Source: Blattamonas nauphoetae (taxonomy: Eukaryota; Preaxostyla; Oxymonadida). Taken from it: 64,000 bases of DNA. Made by a program: the position numbers and the translations under genes. The notes under the pieces are model-generated. The model worked only from the letters and a program-made list of their open reading frames with translations. It had not been told where the DNA came from and searched no databases. Positions 10,550-22,281 of the stretch are shown piece after piece. The first letter of the stretch is position 1. Each line of letters opens with the position of its first letter. The stretch is from contig JARBJD010000040.1 of assembly GCA_033064195.1 (NCBI GenBank), positions 296,227 to 360,226 of the forward strand, given 5' to 3'.

Positions 10550-13500
10550 ATCCATGTTCTCGTTGGCCAACTCAACTCTGTCATTGAAATGGATGAGTTT
10601 TTCACTGATCGACAACTCTGCAGAAGGAAGACAGCAGAGGAATGAAGCAAGATTGTCAAGACTGGCAATTGTGTTAAGTGGCATACTGACGATTTCTGAA
10701 TGCAGAATTGAAGTGTCACCGTGGACAAGTCCGATTCTGATTTCTGACTCGACATTTGAGAAAAAAGCAACGGAATCATCAGTTGTGGTGAAAAAATGCT
10801 CGATTTTGAATGATGTTGGGGAGATGCGGGGTGTTTTCGAAACATCAGATTTTCCAGGCCTTGGAACCTCTCCATCAATCTCGATTGTTGGCTGCTCGTT
10901 CAGCTCGCAAGGAATTCTCGGAACAGACGGAATTGGCCTTTCACTGACACGAACAGCACGAAAGAGTGAAGAAGCGATTGGAGCAATCTCGTCGTCGTTG
11001 ATTGGTTGCTCGTTTGCGAACATGAGTTCGTTTAGGTCTTCTCACCTGCCACACCTTCCACATTTGAGTCAGAAGATGTTGGGATGTGGCGTGTCATTGA
11101 CAAGTTCCCATCTGTCCGGATCGACGATTCGAGACGTGAACAATGGAGGCTCGCTGTTGTGCTCGAACTCGTCGTTCTCCTCCCTCCTCTCCTCGCCCAA
11201 CGCCGACCAACCAACAGTTATTAAAACACCCGGTGAATACACTGCAGATGATCATGTGGATGGCACCAGGTATTTGCTCGACGGAGGCAGTGGCGGCAAG
11301 ACAACTTCCGTTTCCTTCTCCCACTGCCACTTCACCGGAGCAAAATATCCATCCGCTCGCCCGCTCACATTCGGCTCATACAAAGGCACCATCTCCATCA
11401 ACTTCTGCTCCTTCACTGACATTGTCTACGAGCAATTATTCGGCAGAGGCGGAGCTGTGTTTGTCGAGATCACTTCACAACAAGACACCAAATATCTGAC
11501 AGTCACATCGTCGAACTTCACATCATGCTCAGCACACTCAATCGGCGGTGCCATGTACGTTCGTTGCCATGACGATGTTCTCATCGATTCATGCCGCTTC
11601 GAGCACTGTTCGGTAACTGATCTTGAAAGTTCTGAAGCAGGAGGATTCTATCTGATGGGATATATTATCGGAACCCACGTCCCCCAGTTCGAAGTCGTTG
11701 GTTGTTACGTCGCAGACTCCACTTCTCCCTCACAAGGCGCTGGTGTGTTTGCGAGAGGAGATGTCGGTATGTCTGTTGTCAACACGAAGTTTGAACGTTG
11801 CAAGGTCTTCGGGAACGTTGACTGTCAGTTCGGAGGGGGACTCGGCGTGCTCTCGAAGATCGCGTTGACATTGGAGAGCTGTCACTTCATCGACTGCTCG
11901 TCCAAACATGTCGGTGGTGCTTTTTCATTTGATTGTCAAAATGACCTCAGTGTCTCCGACACTCTCGTGGAGGGTTGCTCATCAGGAACGACTGGCGCCG
12001 TTTACCTCAAAACGTATCGCGATGCTCAACATCTTTCGTTCTCACGAGTGTTCTTTGATGGAAACTCGGTTGGGAAAGACACCACTTTCTTCACAGAGGC
12101 CATGGATTGGGAAGACAATGCAACCAAATTCTCTGATGTCGCCATTCATTACTACTCCTACTCATCCGAGGTCATTCCCACGCTCACGTTTGACGATTGC
12201 TTCACCACAGTCAGACCTGACTCAACTGGAATGCTCACCTATGGAGAGATGGGGGGGTCGGGGTTGTCCAAACCTGAACGATGTTTTGCTGCCGAGTTCA
12301 AAAAGATTGGTCCACTTCTGACACAGCAACCGACAGCGAGAGTGAATGGAAAGACAGGAAAGATTGAGTTGGAGATGAAGGTGAAGACACCGCTGACATC
12401 GCAGGAATATGAAGTGACAGTGAAAGAGGAGGATGGAACCGAAACAAGATTGAGAATGTCGTTCTCAGGTGGGACAGGGACTCTCATCTCTGTGTCTGAA
12501 GGAAGTCTTGAATTCGGCACGAGCTACACGATCACCTCGATTGTAGGGGTTACTGATCCATCCTCTTCTTCGACGATGACCAATGATATCACAGTGCCTA
12601 TTGCAGCGTGGGCCTTCAACCTCGCCGCGACTCCCGACTTCCTCTCCTTCACAACACCAGAAACTCTCTCCTTTTCCACGCTCCAAGACGCAACAGCCCG
12701 CCTTGTCGAATCTGACACCCAATCCGCATATGTGATTCTTCACTTCAACAAAGAAGTGTGTGGATCGTACGACTTTGTTGTTTTGGAAGAAGGGGAAGAT
12801 GTGACACTGACCATCACCGCCGAAGCCGGCTCGAGATCGGCAGGAACGAAGGAGTTCAAAGTGATTGGGGATGAGAAACTTCTGACACACGATACAACGT
12901 ACACAATTAAATCGATAGTTCCAACACCAGAATCAGACTCTCTGTTTGTGTACATGAACGAGACGATCACGTTTCACATCCCGAAATCGTCTTATGTTCC
13001 ACCCGAAGATCCAGAAGAACCTGAACCAGAGGATCCCGAAGACAAGAAAGCGATGTCACCCGAAATGCAGTCGCTGCTGAGCTGGCTGATTCCGCTTGTT
13101 GCTTGTCTGCTGATCGCTCTCGTCCTCGCCGTCATCGTCATCGTTCTCCTTCGGCGAAGACAGCAGAAGAATACTGAACCGGCTCAGAAAGAGATGGAAT
13201 CCCAAGAACCGCTGGATGTTGAGAAAGTTGAAGAATGTGGAGTGGATTATTCAATCGGAGTGATTCGGACAGATGAAAACGATCAAACAGCGTTGAATCC
13301 AGGAAACAAGAACGGACCAGAGAAGGAGATGGATCAGCAGAATGGATCGCAGTTTGGAGAAGTGATGGCGTGCCAAGGAGATTTTGCGATCACGACAGCT
13401 CGACTGGAGGAACCTTCGGTTTGTTGAATAGAACGGCGGGAGATTGGGAAGCGAGGAGTTGGAATGCAGATTGTGAATGGATTGAAACACGTTGCAGCAA

Positions 13501-14072
13501 CTCGAGGATGGAGTGATGTTCTGACTCGTCTTTCGTCTCACTGGATTCTGATTGACTCAGCTGGGAATGTTCAACTGAAACTTCAAATGACGTCAGAAGA
13601 AGTGGATCAGGAAACAGCTCGCACCCAAATTCAGAACCCACGATCACTCCCAAACTTGGAAGGAAACACGAACCAGGCAGCTGAGATTCCACAAGAACCA
13701 CACACAGACAAGACAGGAATGGATGGTCTTCGCTGGCGAGCGCCTGAAGTTGTGTCTGCAGATGGAAGAAATGGAGTGAAATCGGTGGATGGTCACAAAG
13801 CGTCAGTTTTTAGTCTTGGCCTGGTCTTGTGGGAGATTGAGACTGGACAAGTGCCATTTGGAGAACTGGATGCAGTGAATGCTCAGCGACATTCGGGAAC
13901 AGGAATTGGACCGAAAATGGAATCATTGAAGAACGAAGAGTTTGTGTCGTTGATCCATCGCTGTGTTTCAGTTGATCCGAAGCAACGTCCAACACTTTCT
14001 GAAATTGGTGAGTTCCTGAGTTCTCATCCCGGCGAGACTCCGATAGCGTCTGGAATGGAGATGAAAGAATGA

Positions 14073-14813
14073 ACCCAACATTCACTCATCCACTTCACAG
14101 CCAACACGAACGATGCAGTTTCATCCCATCAGCATCGATCTTTGCTCGTTCCTCATTCCAACATCCTTTCCTTTGAGTCACTCCATCTTCGACACTTCCT
14201 CTTTTCGATATTCATTCTCAAATATTCCGTCACACATTCTTCGGCGGACACGTCATTCACTCCAGTCCTGCTGGTTGGATCGATTCGCTCATATTTTGGA
14301 GACAGCGGGTTCATCCTCGCTGTTGGCGATGGAGTTGATTGTTCATTCTCGTCCTCTCATCGTGTTCATCTGACTTTTTGACCCCATTTCTTTCGCATTG
14401 ATTCTCGTCTTCATTCAAGCTCTCCTTCCATCTCTCTCCACAGCCGACTCGGTTTTGAGAGCAGGTTGTGGATTGAGGAGAAGCCTTTCTGATTTCTCGA
14501 ATTCACTTCTCACTTCTGTGTTCTCCATTGCTAGTTTTGTGATTTGTTGGACTGATTTTCTCAACGACGAATGAATTAGAAGTGTTTCGAATGGAACACC
14601 TCACACTCCCAAAACGTTGTTATCGGATCATCCAGTCCCATCAGATTATTTTTCGAGTTGATGTTTCCATCTCAAGCGCAATCGACAGTGTCAAACTTTT
14701 GTGGAACTGTTCCCACATCTGAAGGACTGGTTTGAATCGAATTTTTCGCAATTTAATCGTCTCGCGGGACTCCTATTCACTTTATCAAACTCACCACTTT
14801 TCGCATCCTTTCA
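14073..14813. other. Intergenic region downstream of gene B
   Basis: This pyrimidine-rich stretch holds only short, low-quality frames. It may include upstream exons of the gene that ends at 16719, but I cannot place one before about 14815. No repeat or RNA was seen. Confidence 0.4.
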
Positions 14814-15582
14814 ATGACTTTCTGTCTCTTCTCAATGATAACCACCCATATTGCAAATGATTCCCTTCAGATGGAGAAATTCAGGAGATATGAAAATGAG
14901 TTCAAGAATGGCGATGAAACTGTCCAACTCAAAATCGCACTTTCTGTCCTCACAACGATTTCATCCGGTATGGTACTTGTCTCATCTGATTTCCTTTGTT
15001 TCTTATACTATTTTTTTGTCCTTTCGAATGATCTCCTAAACCTTCTTTGTGTTCTGATAGAATCGACAAGGATGAAAGAATGTGGTGAGATCGGGATTCG
15101 GAGTGGATTGTTGGAGAGCTTTTCGGAACGAATTTCTTCAAATTGTTCTTCTTCACTTTCTGTCTGTCTCCTTTTTCTCTCCATATGATCATATTTCCCG
15201 TTCATTTTGCACTCAACAATTTTCAGGCAGTTCTGTCGAGTGTCATTCTAATGATGGTCCTGTCGGTGTCAGAAGGACGACAGAGACCTCCAAGTGATTT
15301 GATTCCTTCTCTCATTGCCCTATCCTCCGTCTGTTCCTCACTTTCTTCATTCCTTCTCTTTCTCCTTCTTCATCCTTTTCGCGTTATCATTTGGTTGATC
15401 AGCATGCAGACAGTTCATTATCAACTCCAGCCGCTCACTCGATTGGGTTTGATCTCTTCTCTCTTCTTCATCACTCTTTTCTCATCTCTCTTCTTTCTAT
15501 ATCAATCCTCAACTGTTGTGATTTCTCCCATTTTGATTTCATTTGTGTTTGAAGTCTTCTGTGTGGAGGAAGTCTTTCACGG

Positions 15583-16719
15583 ATGGAAGTGGAGGGAGTA
15601 TTGAGTTCGGGAATTGTTGAGAGACTTTGCACTCGACTTGAATTTGAAAATAAGTCAGTGGATCTTCACCCGACACTTCTTATTTTGGATCGATTGTGCT
15701 CTGGATTGAAGAAAATCATCTCGTCACATTCCCAATCAAGTCAGTCTGCCCCATCAATTCTCCGAGGAACCCAAGAACAGAACGAGACTTTCTCAGTCTC
15801 TGATCGTTTCTCTCTTGTTTCACGCTGTGGATTTGCACTCTCTCGAATCGAGAAGGCGGTTGTGTCGTTTGGGCGATCGTTGGAGGACGTGGAGGATGAC
15901 GAAAAGGCTCGGAATCTTCAAGACAGGGTTGGGGGCATCGTGTTCCGTTATTTCTCTTCATCAATCCCGTCACCTCCTCAGAAAGATATTGGAGAGATTG
16001 GAATTGACTTGGCAGCTGTTCGACGGGAGATGGACGAAACAATGAGACAAATGGAAGAGATGAGGAAGATGAACGAACATCTGATTGAGAAAGGACGTCA
16101 ACAGGAAGAGAAAGAAAAAGAGAAAAGAAAGAGAAAGGAAGAAGAAGAACGAAAAAGTCTGTTTAGGGAGGGAGCAGCAGCAATCGAAGTATTCCAACAA
16201 GACAAGTTCACTCTCGTCGGGAATGTGTTCACATCAAAACAATCCCAAAACTTCCATCTTCTCTCACAATCGTTTGGAGCTGTTGTCGCACGGATCACAT
16301 TCATCATTCGAGTCATCCATGGTGAGTTTGATTTCGGGTTGATCTCGACGGACCAGACAGAACAAGCCAAAACAGCAAAGAATGTGTTTTGGTGTTTCAA
16401 AGGAGGAGCTGGATGGTTGGCCCATTCGTCGCATCAATTGGTGTATCAAAATGGGAATCTGTCACACAAAGCAACAGCATGCAAGAAAGGAGAAGTTGGA
16501 CAGCGAGTGGTGATGGAGGCAGATGGACGCGAAGGAAAACGAACACTTCGAATGTCGCAAGATGGAGAGACCCAGCCAGTCTTCTTCTCCAACATTCCTG
16601 TTCCCTTCCGATTTGTTGTCCATCCGTACCTAACAGGGAATTCGGTTGAGATTGTGTCATCAGAAGTGTTGAGAGAGGCAGAGATGACTGGAGGGAGTCT
16701 GGAAGTGGTGATGGACTAA
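15583..16719 (+). CDS. Coiled-coil / SPRY-like domain protein (main exon)
   Basis: The 378-residue frame starts at the ATG at 15583 (MEVEGVLSSGIVERLC). There is a helical N-terminal part (about 1-130), a charged coiled coil (about 145-195, EMRKMNEHLIEKGRQQ then long KEK/EEE runs), and a beta-sandwich-like C-terminal domain (about 200-370: GNVFTS, GAVVARITF, GQRVVMEADG, FFSNIPVPFRFVV) whose order resembles SPRY/B30.2 folds. It is paralogous along its length to the minus-strand gene at 27267-28493. Upstream exons are likely: an open stretch at 14862-14969 ends at GTATGG, an intron of about 91 bp runs to TGATAG near 15060, and another open stretch follows to about 15150; joins to 15583 are unresolved. 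SPRY-like proteins usually act as protein-binding modules; the partner is unknown. Confidence 0.7.
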   Translation: MEVEGVLSSGIVERLCTRLEFENKSVDLHPTLLILDRLCSGLKKIISSHSQSSQSAPSILRGTQEQNETFSVSDRFSLVSRCGFALSRIEKAVVSFGRSLEDVEDDEKARNLQDRVGGIVFRYFSSSIPSPPQKDIGEIGIDLAAVRREMDETMRQMEEMRKMNEHLIEKGRQQEEKEKEKRKRKEEEERKSLFREGAAAIEVFQQDKFTLVGNVFTSKQSQNFHLLSQSFGAVVARITFIIRVIHGEFDFGLISTDQTEQAKTAKNVFWCFKGGAGWLAHSSHQLVYQNGNLSHKATACKKGEVGQRVVMEADGREGKRTLRMSQDGETQPVFFSNIPVPFRFVVHPYLTGNSVEIVSSEVLREAEMTGGSLEVVMD

Positions 16720-16808
16720 TCGTAACTCTTTTCTCTTCCCACCCATTTCTCATTTCACTCTTCTTTTTTCTCGTCTTCTCATCACAAGTTTGCCTTCTGA
16801 CACTCATA

Positions 16809-18193
16809 GTCCCCTCATCAGGCCGTACATGTTCATCAGGCCGGACAACAACCATTTCTTGCTGAGTTGTATTTTCTTCATTTCATTACTCGAGTTATTG
16901 CTCTTGTGTGCCTTTTTTGTTGATTTTCCAGGATCAATGGGTGCAAGTTCAAATCAAATACTTCATACACAAATATGGACGATCTCAAAGTTGCTTGGAT
17001 GTATCACCATTGAGTTTCAAGACATTTTTCCCCACTAATTCGACTGATAGTTGTTTGTATGTCTGAAATTTAGCTCTCCATTCATCTTCTCATTTGTTGA
17101 CAATTTTACCTTGAATATGCCCCTTATCATCATTTTTTTCTCATCATTTATGCTTTTTTGATCGAATCTTGATTTCTAGACGATCCATCAATATGCAACA
17201 GATTATTTCCACCCATCTTCTCGCGACCCAACTTTCACACCTCATCCTGTCACTGATCAAACCCCTCCCCGACATTGTTCGAAGTTAATTGACCACACGC
17301 CGACGCAACCATCTTCCCCTCACTCGTGGGTGCACAGCTTGGACGTCCAAAACGTCGAGTTGCATGTGCTACGGGTTCGATGGCTATGCGGAAGGACTCA
17401 GCTCAAAGGCAGTTGAAGAGAAGATACTGTTGATTCTGACGATGCTGACCAAGGTGGAACGATATTGAAATTCGAAATCGATCAGAACTTCGAAGGGTGG
17501 AACACCGGACACGCGACAAACACGCATTCCCTTGCGACTCGACCCGATCACCCTCAAATCGAACTTCAGCTGGCATTCGGCATCTGACTACGGACAACAC
17601 GTTCTCTCTCTGCGGGGGGAATGGACAGCGTGACGAATGCTGGCCACTTGATCAAGATATCCGTCGATCCCCATCCCAACATGCACTCTCCTCTCCGACT
17701 CATCGACCGTGTTCCCACGCCTGCGTCAACTTTCGCGATATTTTTGCATGAGGACGATTCTGGGTGTTGGGCCGAATGAACGACGACAAGCTGCTCTTGA
17801 ACGACATCCATTCCTCTCTACCGACTAGAACTTCATCTTTACCACACTCCTCTTCGTGTCCAGCAACATTCTTCCCTCAAAACACAGACGATGTCAAACC
17901 TTGGACAGAAGTCGTAAAGGGTCGTTTTCAGTTTTTTTACCAATTTTACGCCTTCTTTCGGTTAATATCTTTCCCAGAGTTTCATTTCAAGATTGTTTAG
18001 TTGGTTTCAATCTCAGAAATATCGCAAATAAGAATGGTTGATTTGAGAAAAAATGAATGGATTGATCGATCTGAACATGTTCATGGCAATAGAAAATTGT
18101 GTATTCAATAACTGCATCGTCACACATGTGATACGACGGTGCTTCTCTAGCCTTGGTCCTACTTGATGAACAAGTCCGGCTTGGTCGGGCAAC
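16809..18193. mobile_element. 1.39-kb TA-flanked DNA element, copy 1
   Basis: The element lies between TA at 16807-16808 and TA at 18194-18195. The inverted termini (about 43 bp, roughly three quarters identical by eye) contain a doublet of CATCAGGCCG at an 18-bp period at the left end and a diverged doublet at the right. It is nearly identical over its whole length to 22282-23665; the one difference I found is an extra G in the G-run near 17611-17616, and outside the two TA sites the flanks are unrelated. No transposase. The outer flanks give an ATAT target. Near-identity implies recent movement. Confidence 0.88.
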
Positions 18194-18196
18194 TAT

Positions 18197-18530
18197 CACC
18201 ACTTCCGCTTCTGCTTGTTCGTGTTGCTCTCCAATGCGAGGAGTGTGGTATGTTTGTGTGGAAACTTTCTCACGTTTGGAACGATCTGTGAGAGAAAAAG
18301 GATAATGAATGGAAAGAGCGAACTTTAATATCACGTTGAGACATGGCGATACCAAAACGATGAAGGATAGTCCGTCGTTCATCAACTTCTTTCTTTGTCA
18401 CTTTTAACACAAGAATCATTTCACATTGCCAAAGAAAACTGAGAAATGTCATTTCCAAAGAGATCTTTTCCATACAAGAAATCAAGTGATCATAAAAAGG
18501 AAGAAACGCGATGAAGAGAGAAGTTGACAA
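18197..18530 (-). other. Possible minus-strand exon remnants next to element copy 1
   Basis: Two open stretches read well on the minus strand: about 18325-18470 (MEKISLEMTFLSFL, then KKEVDERRTILHRFG) and about 18197-18290 (RSKREKVSTQTYHTPRIGEQ). They are separated by a candidate intron whose acceptor is CTCACAG. The second stretch runs into the end of the 1.39-kb element, so the insertion may have truncated a gene. I do not recognise a family. Confidence 0.25.
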
Positions 18531-19265
18531 ATGTATCTATCCAAATGACAACTCAAACCAACTCAATCATCACTGGTGGAAATACCACAATATAAACGGA
18601 TTTTTACAATTGATAAACGAATTAGAGAAGCAGGTCCGACGTACTTGGACCTCTGAGAACTTTGAAGATGGGCCTTTTTCTCAGGAATAAAGAGACATTT
18701 CACAAAATGAACACTTTTATGGTTATCGAGTGAGTGAAATGTTCACAAAAATTACAATAGTACACTCCCATCACGTTACGACCAATCGGCCCCCATCTGT
18801 TCCCTCCTTTTTGCAGGTGATTGGCGTATCAGACTCGAACGATGATCCAGTGAGGACGAATGACTCTGATTAGAGAGTCTTAAGGCTTCACAGATCAACA
18901 AACACAGCTCCTCCATTCCCTGTCGACGAGCAGTCAGTGAACACTGCCGAGATGGTTGCTGTTCCACCTGTCAGAAGAACCACTTCCAGTGCTCCTCCAT
19001 TCACTGAAGATCACGATGCGAATATAGAGGCTGCATCGTCACTTTCTTGATCATCAATCTCGGCGATTTCATCTTCGGTCCTTTGCCAGTCTCCTTGTCC
19101 TCCTCCTCACTCACCTTCCGATCCATGTTCACCTGGATTTGTAAAGACTCAGGTCCGATGGTGGATTCATGACATCGAACCCAGATAGAAGTGAACCATC
19201 GATCCAAACCCACACTTTTCTGTCGACAATTCATCCTCACGTCTTGTGTGTCTGGTGAAGATTTG
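18531..19265. other. Intergenic region without a recognisable gene
   Basis: Only short frames occur on both strands. A short inverted motif AGGTCC...GGACCT lies near 18632-18652. Some minus-strand sequence around 19020-19200 is open but has no recognisable domain. Confidence 0.35.
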
Positions 19266-21419
19266 ATGGGGTCAGAACAGTCGACATTGGATGGTGAACA
19301 CCTTCATGAACATGAAAATGGTGAAAGAGGAGGGAAAACAGTTTGGTCAAATAAATGTCTTTTCTCATTGTATCTCGCCCAGTCAAACATCTCCTCGCTT
19401 CTAAGAAGCTTAAAGCGTGATGATGAATCCATTGTCGTTGACACACTCCAAGAGTTGCAGAAAGTCGCCTCACGTTCGTCATTTTGTTTTCTTCATCGAT
19501 TTCTTGATGGCTGTTGTGGATGTTTCAGAAAGTGGGTCAGATGACTCTTTTGATGGTTGGTGTCGATTTATATCCCCATTGTGTAATCAAGCACACTCAT
19601 CTGAAATAATGGTCTTTTGTTTTCGCTTCTTTTCATTCTCGCTTTTCAGGCTGAACTGATGAAATTGCTGGACATTCTTTGTTTGTGGTTTTCGTCCATG
19701 ATATGATGGATGCCTTTCTTGATTTCTTTCAGATTCGGAATCACCATCATTCGTTCGAAAATCGCTTTCTTCTGAAATCCCTTCTTTCCTCATGACTCAA
19801 TTCGGAGATTGGTCGGACTGCCCTGCATTGGAATTGGTATCTTTTTTTTCTACATCAACTGATTTTGTTGTCAGTGTTGTTCTTGCATGGAATCCCTCTT
19901 TTTCAAACCAGAAATCGTCGACTCACTCTTTCTCCAAAGCAAAGATCTTATCGTCTCCACATTCAACAAAATCGGGTATCCATCACCTCCTCCTGCTGTT
20001 CGCACCACTTGTACTCGAATCTCTCTCTTCCCACATCTCAGAATCGCCTTTAATGCTGTCGATGCTCTCTTCAATATCATCAAACGAGATCCCCCTGCTC
20101 TCACACTCCTTCCCTCGCCAATCTTCTCATCATCTTCCCCATACCAACAATATTCTGACTTCTCATTCCTGGATGCGATGACCAAGAAACTCCGAACAGT
20201 GTTCGCCGAATTCCAAACCAACCTCCCAACTGATCCTTCACGCCTCCAGAAATACGCCAAGCTCACAAAAAATGATCGATTCATCATTACACGTTCACTT
20301 GACTTCTGTTCACATTCATTCAACATCCCAACACTTCTTTTGGCCGCTACTCCACCAATCGAAGTGTGTTTTAACCATTTTCCTTATTTCTCATCACTTT
20401 AGGTCGATTCTGAGATCATTCGAGAATTATTTCTCTTTGTAAAAGAGGGCCTCACCACAATTCTCACGAACATCTCCACAATCGACAATCTCATCGTTTC
20501 TCTTCCCTCCCCCTCTTCTCCAACCACCTCATTTTTTTCTGGAGTTGACCCACAAATGAAATCTTCCCTGACTCTCCTTCGAAATCAATGTGAAGTGTTT
20601 ATGTCCGAAGGATGGGATTTCGTATTCGATGTGACCTTCTATTCTTCAGATCGCCAAAAATCTTTATTCCAAACAATCCTCCTCGACGATCCATCCTTCC
20701 AAGATCTTATTCTCAACTCGCTTAAACTCAATCACAAAGAAATCAGAGAGAGAACAATCAGAGCCCTATCAAGCATCATAATGCAGGGTCCATTGATCAA
20801 AGAAAGGTTCATGACAACGAATCTTGTTGGTCAGATGTTTGATATTGTCGATTTTGCTTCTCTTCCTCTTTCGGAGTCCATGACTTTGTAGTACCTTGCC
20901 AACCTCTTCTCCTCCATGTTTGATCCGATTGGAGACTATCACCAACACTCCGAACAGTATCCTCTCATTCGTGTTTCTGTGTTCGAGCCTGCCAAACCGT
21001 TCATCATCTTCATTTTCACCAATTCAAACAAACTCATTCTGAGTGAAATCGGCCAATCCCTCCACAATCGTTATCTCAACAGGCTCTATTATCACACCAA
21101 AGAGATGGAAATTCGATCCGATGAACACGACGTTGCTATTGTGTCAGCACTTGTGAAATGGGAAACCCGAACGATGGTCGAGATGGAGAGCGAAGAGCGT
21201 TGTTCATCTTTCTTCGCGGCCATGCTGAACAGAACTACTGAATAGAGACGGAACATGCCAGAGCGACAGAAGCGACGAGAAGTGCTTTTGAGAGAAGAAG
21301 GGTGGGACGATGCTTTCGAACTGCGAGTGGTGGGGATCGAAGCAGGCACAAATCAGGACATCCAAGATACTGCGAGACGATTTCAGGTCGAACTGATCTT
21401 CAATACAAACAATCACTGA
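19266..21419 (+). pseudogene. Armadillo-like multi-exon gene with two in-frame TAG codons
   Basis: The first exon begins at the ATG at 19266 and contains SSLLRSLKRDDESIVVDTLQ, a helical armadillo-like segment, up to about 19470. A main exon at 19887-20363 is joined by a 39-bp intron (20364-20402, GTGTGT to TTTAG, phase 0) to 20403-21419. The frame stays open and protein-like through RVSVFEPAKPF, MEIRSDEHD and a charged C-terminus (ERQKRREVLLREEGWDDAFE), ending at TGA 21417-21419, but TAG codons interrupt it at 20889-20891 and 21243-21245. TAG is a genuine stop elsewhere in this window (end of the PatB gene at 35593), so these look like nonsense mutations. Exon joins between 19470 and 19887 are unresolved. 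Confidence 0.6.
20364..20402 (+). other. 39-bp intron
   Basis: GTGTGTTTTAAC at the donor, a pyrimidine-rich body and CACTTTAG at the acceptor. Removal joins ...PPIE and VDSEIIRE in frame (phase 0). Confidence 0.75.
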
Positions 21420-21649
21420 TCTCGATTGGTCGTTTGTCGAAGCCTCGTCATTCACTCTTCCACTTGTGTGGAGCTGCATCTCATTTTCTTTTCTTCAAGG
21501 CTGTTTCTGACAGAATACGAGTAATAGGAAGTAAAAAAGAAAATTGAAGTGATAAAAGATTGCTGACACGATACGCGTTCATTCTGGTTAGAGCAACAAA
21601 TTTTCGAGCGAAGTGTTGAAGAAGATTCAGTCTTCTCTTTCTGAAGTCA

Positions 21650-22231
21650 ATGGAGCATTCGATCGTTAATCGACAAACCGCGATAAATTTAACGGATTTT
21701 GTTTTGATCGCGCTCGAGAGGACCCTTTTTTCATCAGCCAAATTTGACACACTTTTTGTAACAACACACGTCATAAAACCAATTAGTGGTGCGAATGCAC
21801 ACAGCGAGATTGATCGTCCGATTCTCGATCCGTTTCTTGCGAGAGGGTCTAGTCATGTCAGAGGCAACCGTCCTCCGATGCACAATCGTAATCATCGTCC
21901 ACCAGTTCACGTTGCCACTTTTGCCCATCTCCTTCCTCGGCCACCACACCATCCGCATGCATTTCATGTTCCTCCTCCACCACCCCATCGTCAGCGACCT
22001 GATAGAATCGGGAATGCTCCACGGCGTCAATTTGGACAAAACCATCGTCACCCCGATGTGCTTGGTGATGGTCCACTTCCTCTCTTTGATCGGTTTGGTG
22101 CTGTTGAGTTCGTTCCATTCATCGCAGATAGTACACAACCTCCAGTTCGGCCTGGAACTGACTCCCAGCCTGCTCCAACGAATTTTGATCAATTGACGCC
22201 TGGAGCTTCTGATGAACACGACTCACTTTAA
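21650..22231 (+). CDS. His/Pro-rich hypothetical protein
   Basis: The 193-residue frame starts at ATG 21650. The second half is rich in Pro, His and Arg (a run of His-Pro around residues 95-120) and ends in a Pro/Thr/Asp tail. There is no known domain. An overlapping frame at 21786-22196 encodes hydrophobic stretches, so which frame is used, if any, is unclear. The 1.39-kb element copy 2 begins about 50 bp downstream. Confidence 0.3.
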   Translation: MEHSIVNRQTAINLTDFVLIALERTLFSSAKFDTLFVTTHVIKPISGANAHSEIDRPILDPFLARGSSHVRGNRPPMHNRNHRPPVHVATFAHLLPRPPHHPHAFHVPPPPPHRQRPDRIGNAPRRQFGQNHRHPDVLGDGPLPLFDRFGAVEFVPFIADSTQPPVRPGTDSQPAPTNFDQLTPGASDEHDSL

Positions 22232-22281
22232 CCACATTTCAACTTCTCTTTCATCTCTTCTTGACCCTGGTTTGTCTAATA

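Larger units (their letters stand above)
6736..14072 (+). pseudogene. Surface gene B: giant beta-helix receptor-like protein, interrupted by two transposons
   Basis: The ATG at 6736 starts a clear signal peptide (MFSLLLILSPFQQAVAV). The N-terminal part is cut by a TA-flanked element (6864-7334) and then by a 2,972-bp hAT-like element (7570-10541). Joining across the second element through one copy of its 8-bp duplication keeps the frame and restores the family motif around SMFSLANSTLSL. The long open frame after it (10550-13427) has beta-helix repeats, two beta-sandwich-like modules, a Pro/Glu stalk near 13005-13050, and a membrane helix near 13080-13155 (LIPLVACLLIALVLAVIVIV). The kinase-like C-lobe (13464-14072) has WRAPEV, ASVFSLGLVLWEIETG and DPKQRPTL. 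An in-frame TGA at 13425-13427 separates the two parts, with about 13 residues missing relative to C. Removing the first element with one TA leaves a shift of one base before about 7400, so it is probably a pseudogene unless splicing repairs it. Confidence 0.85.

Noticed and set aside
10542-13427. Treating 10542 as the real start of gene B
   Set aside because: The GTG is part of the 8-bp target duplication and the protein would begin inside a conserved domain without a signal peptide; the gene's true 5' part lies before 7570.
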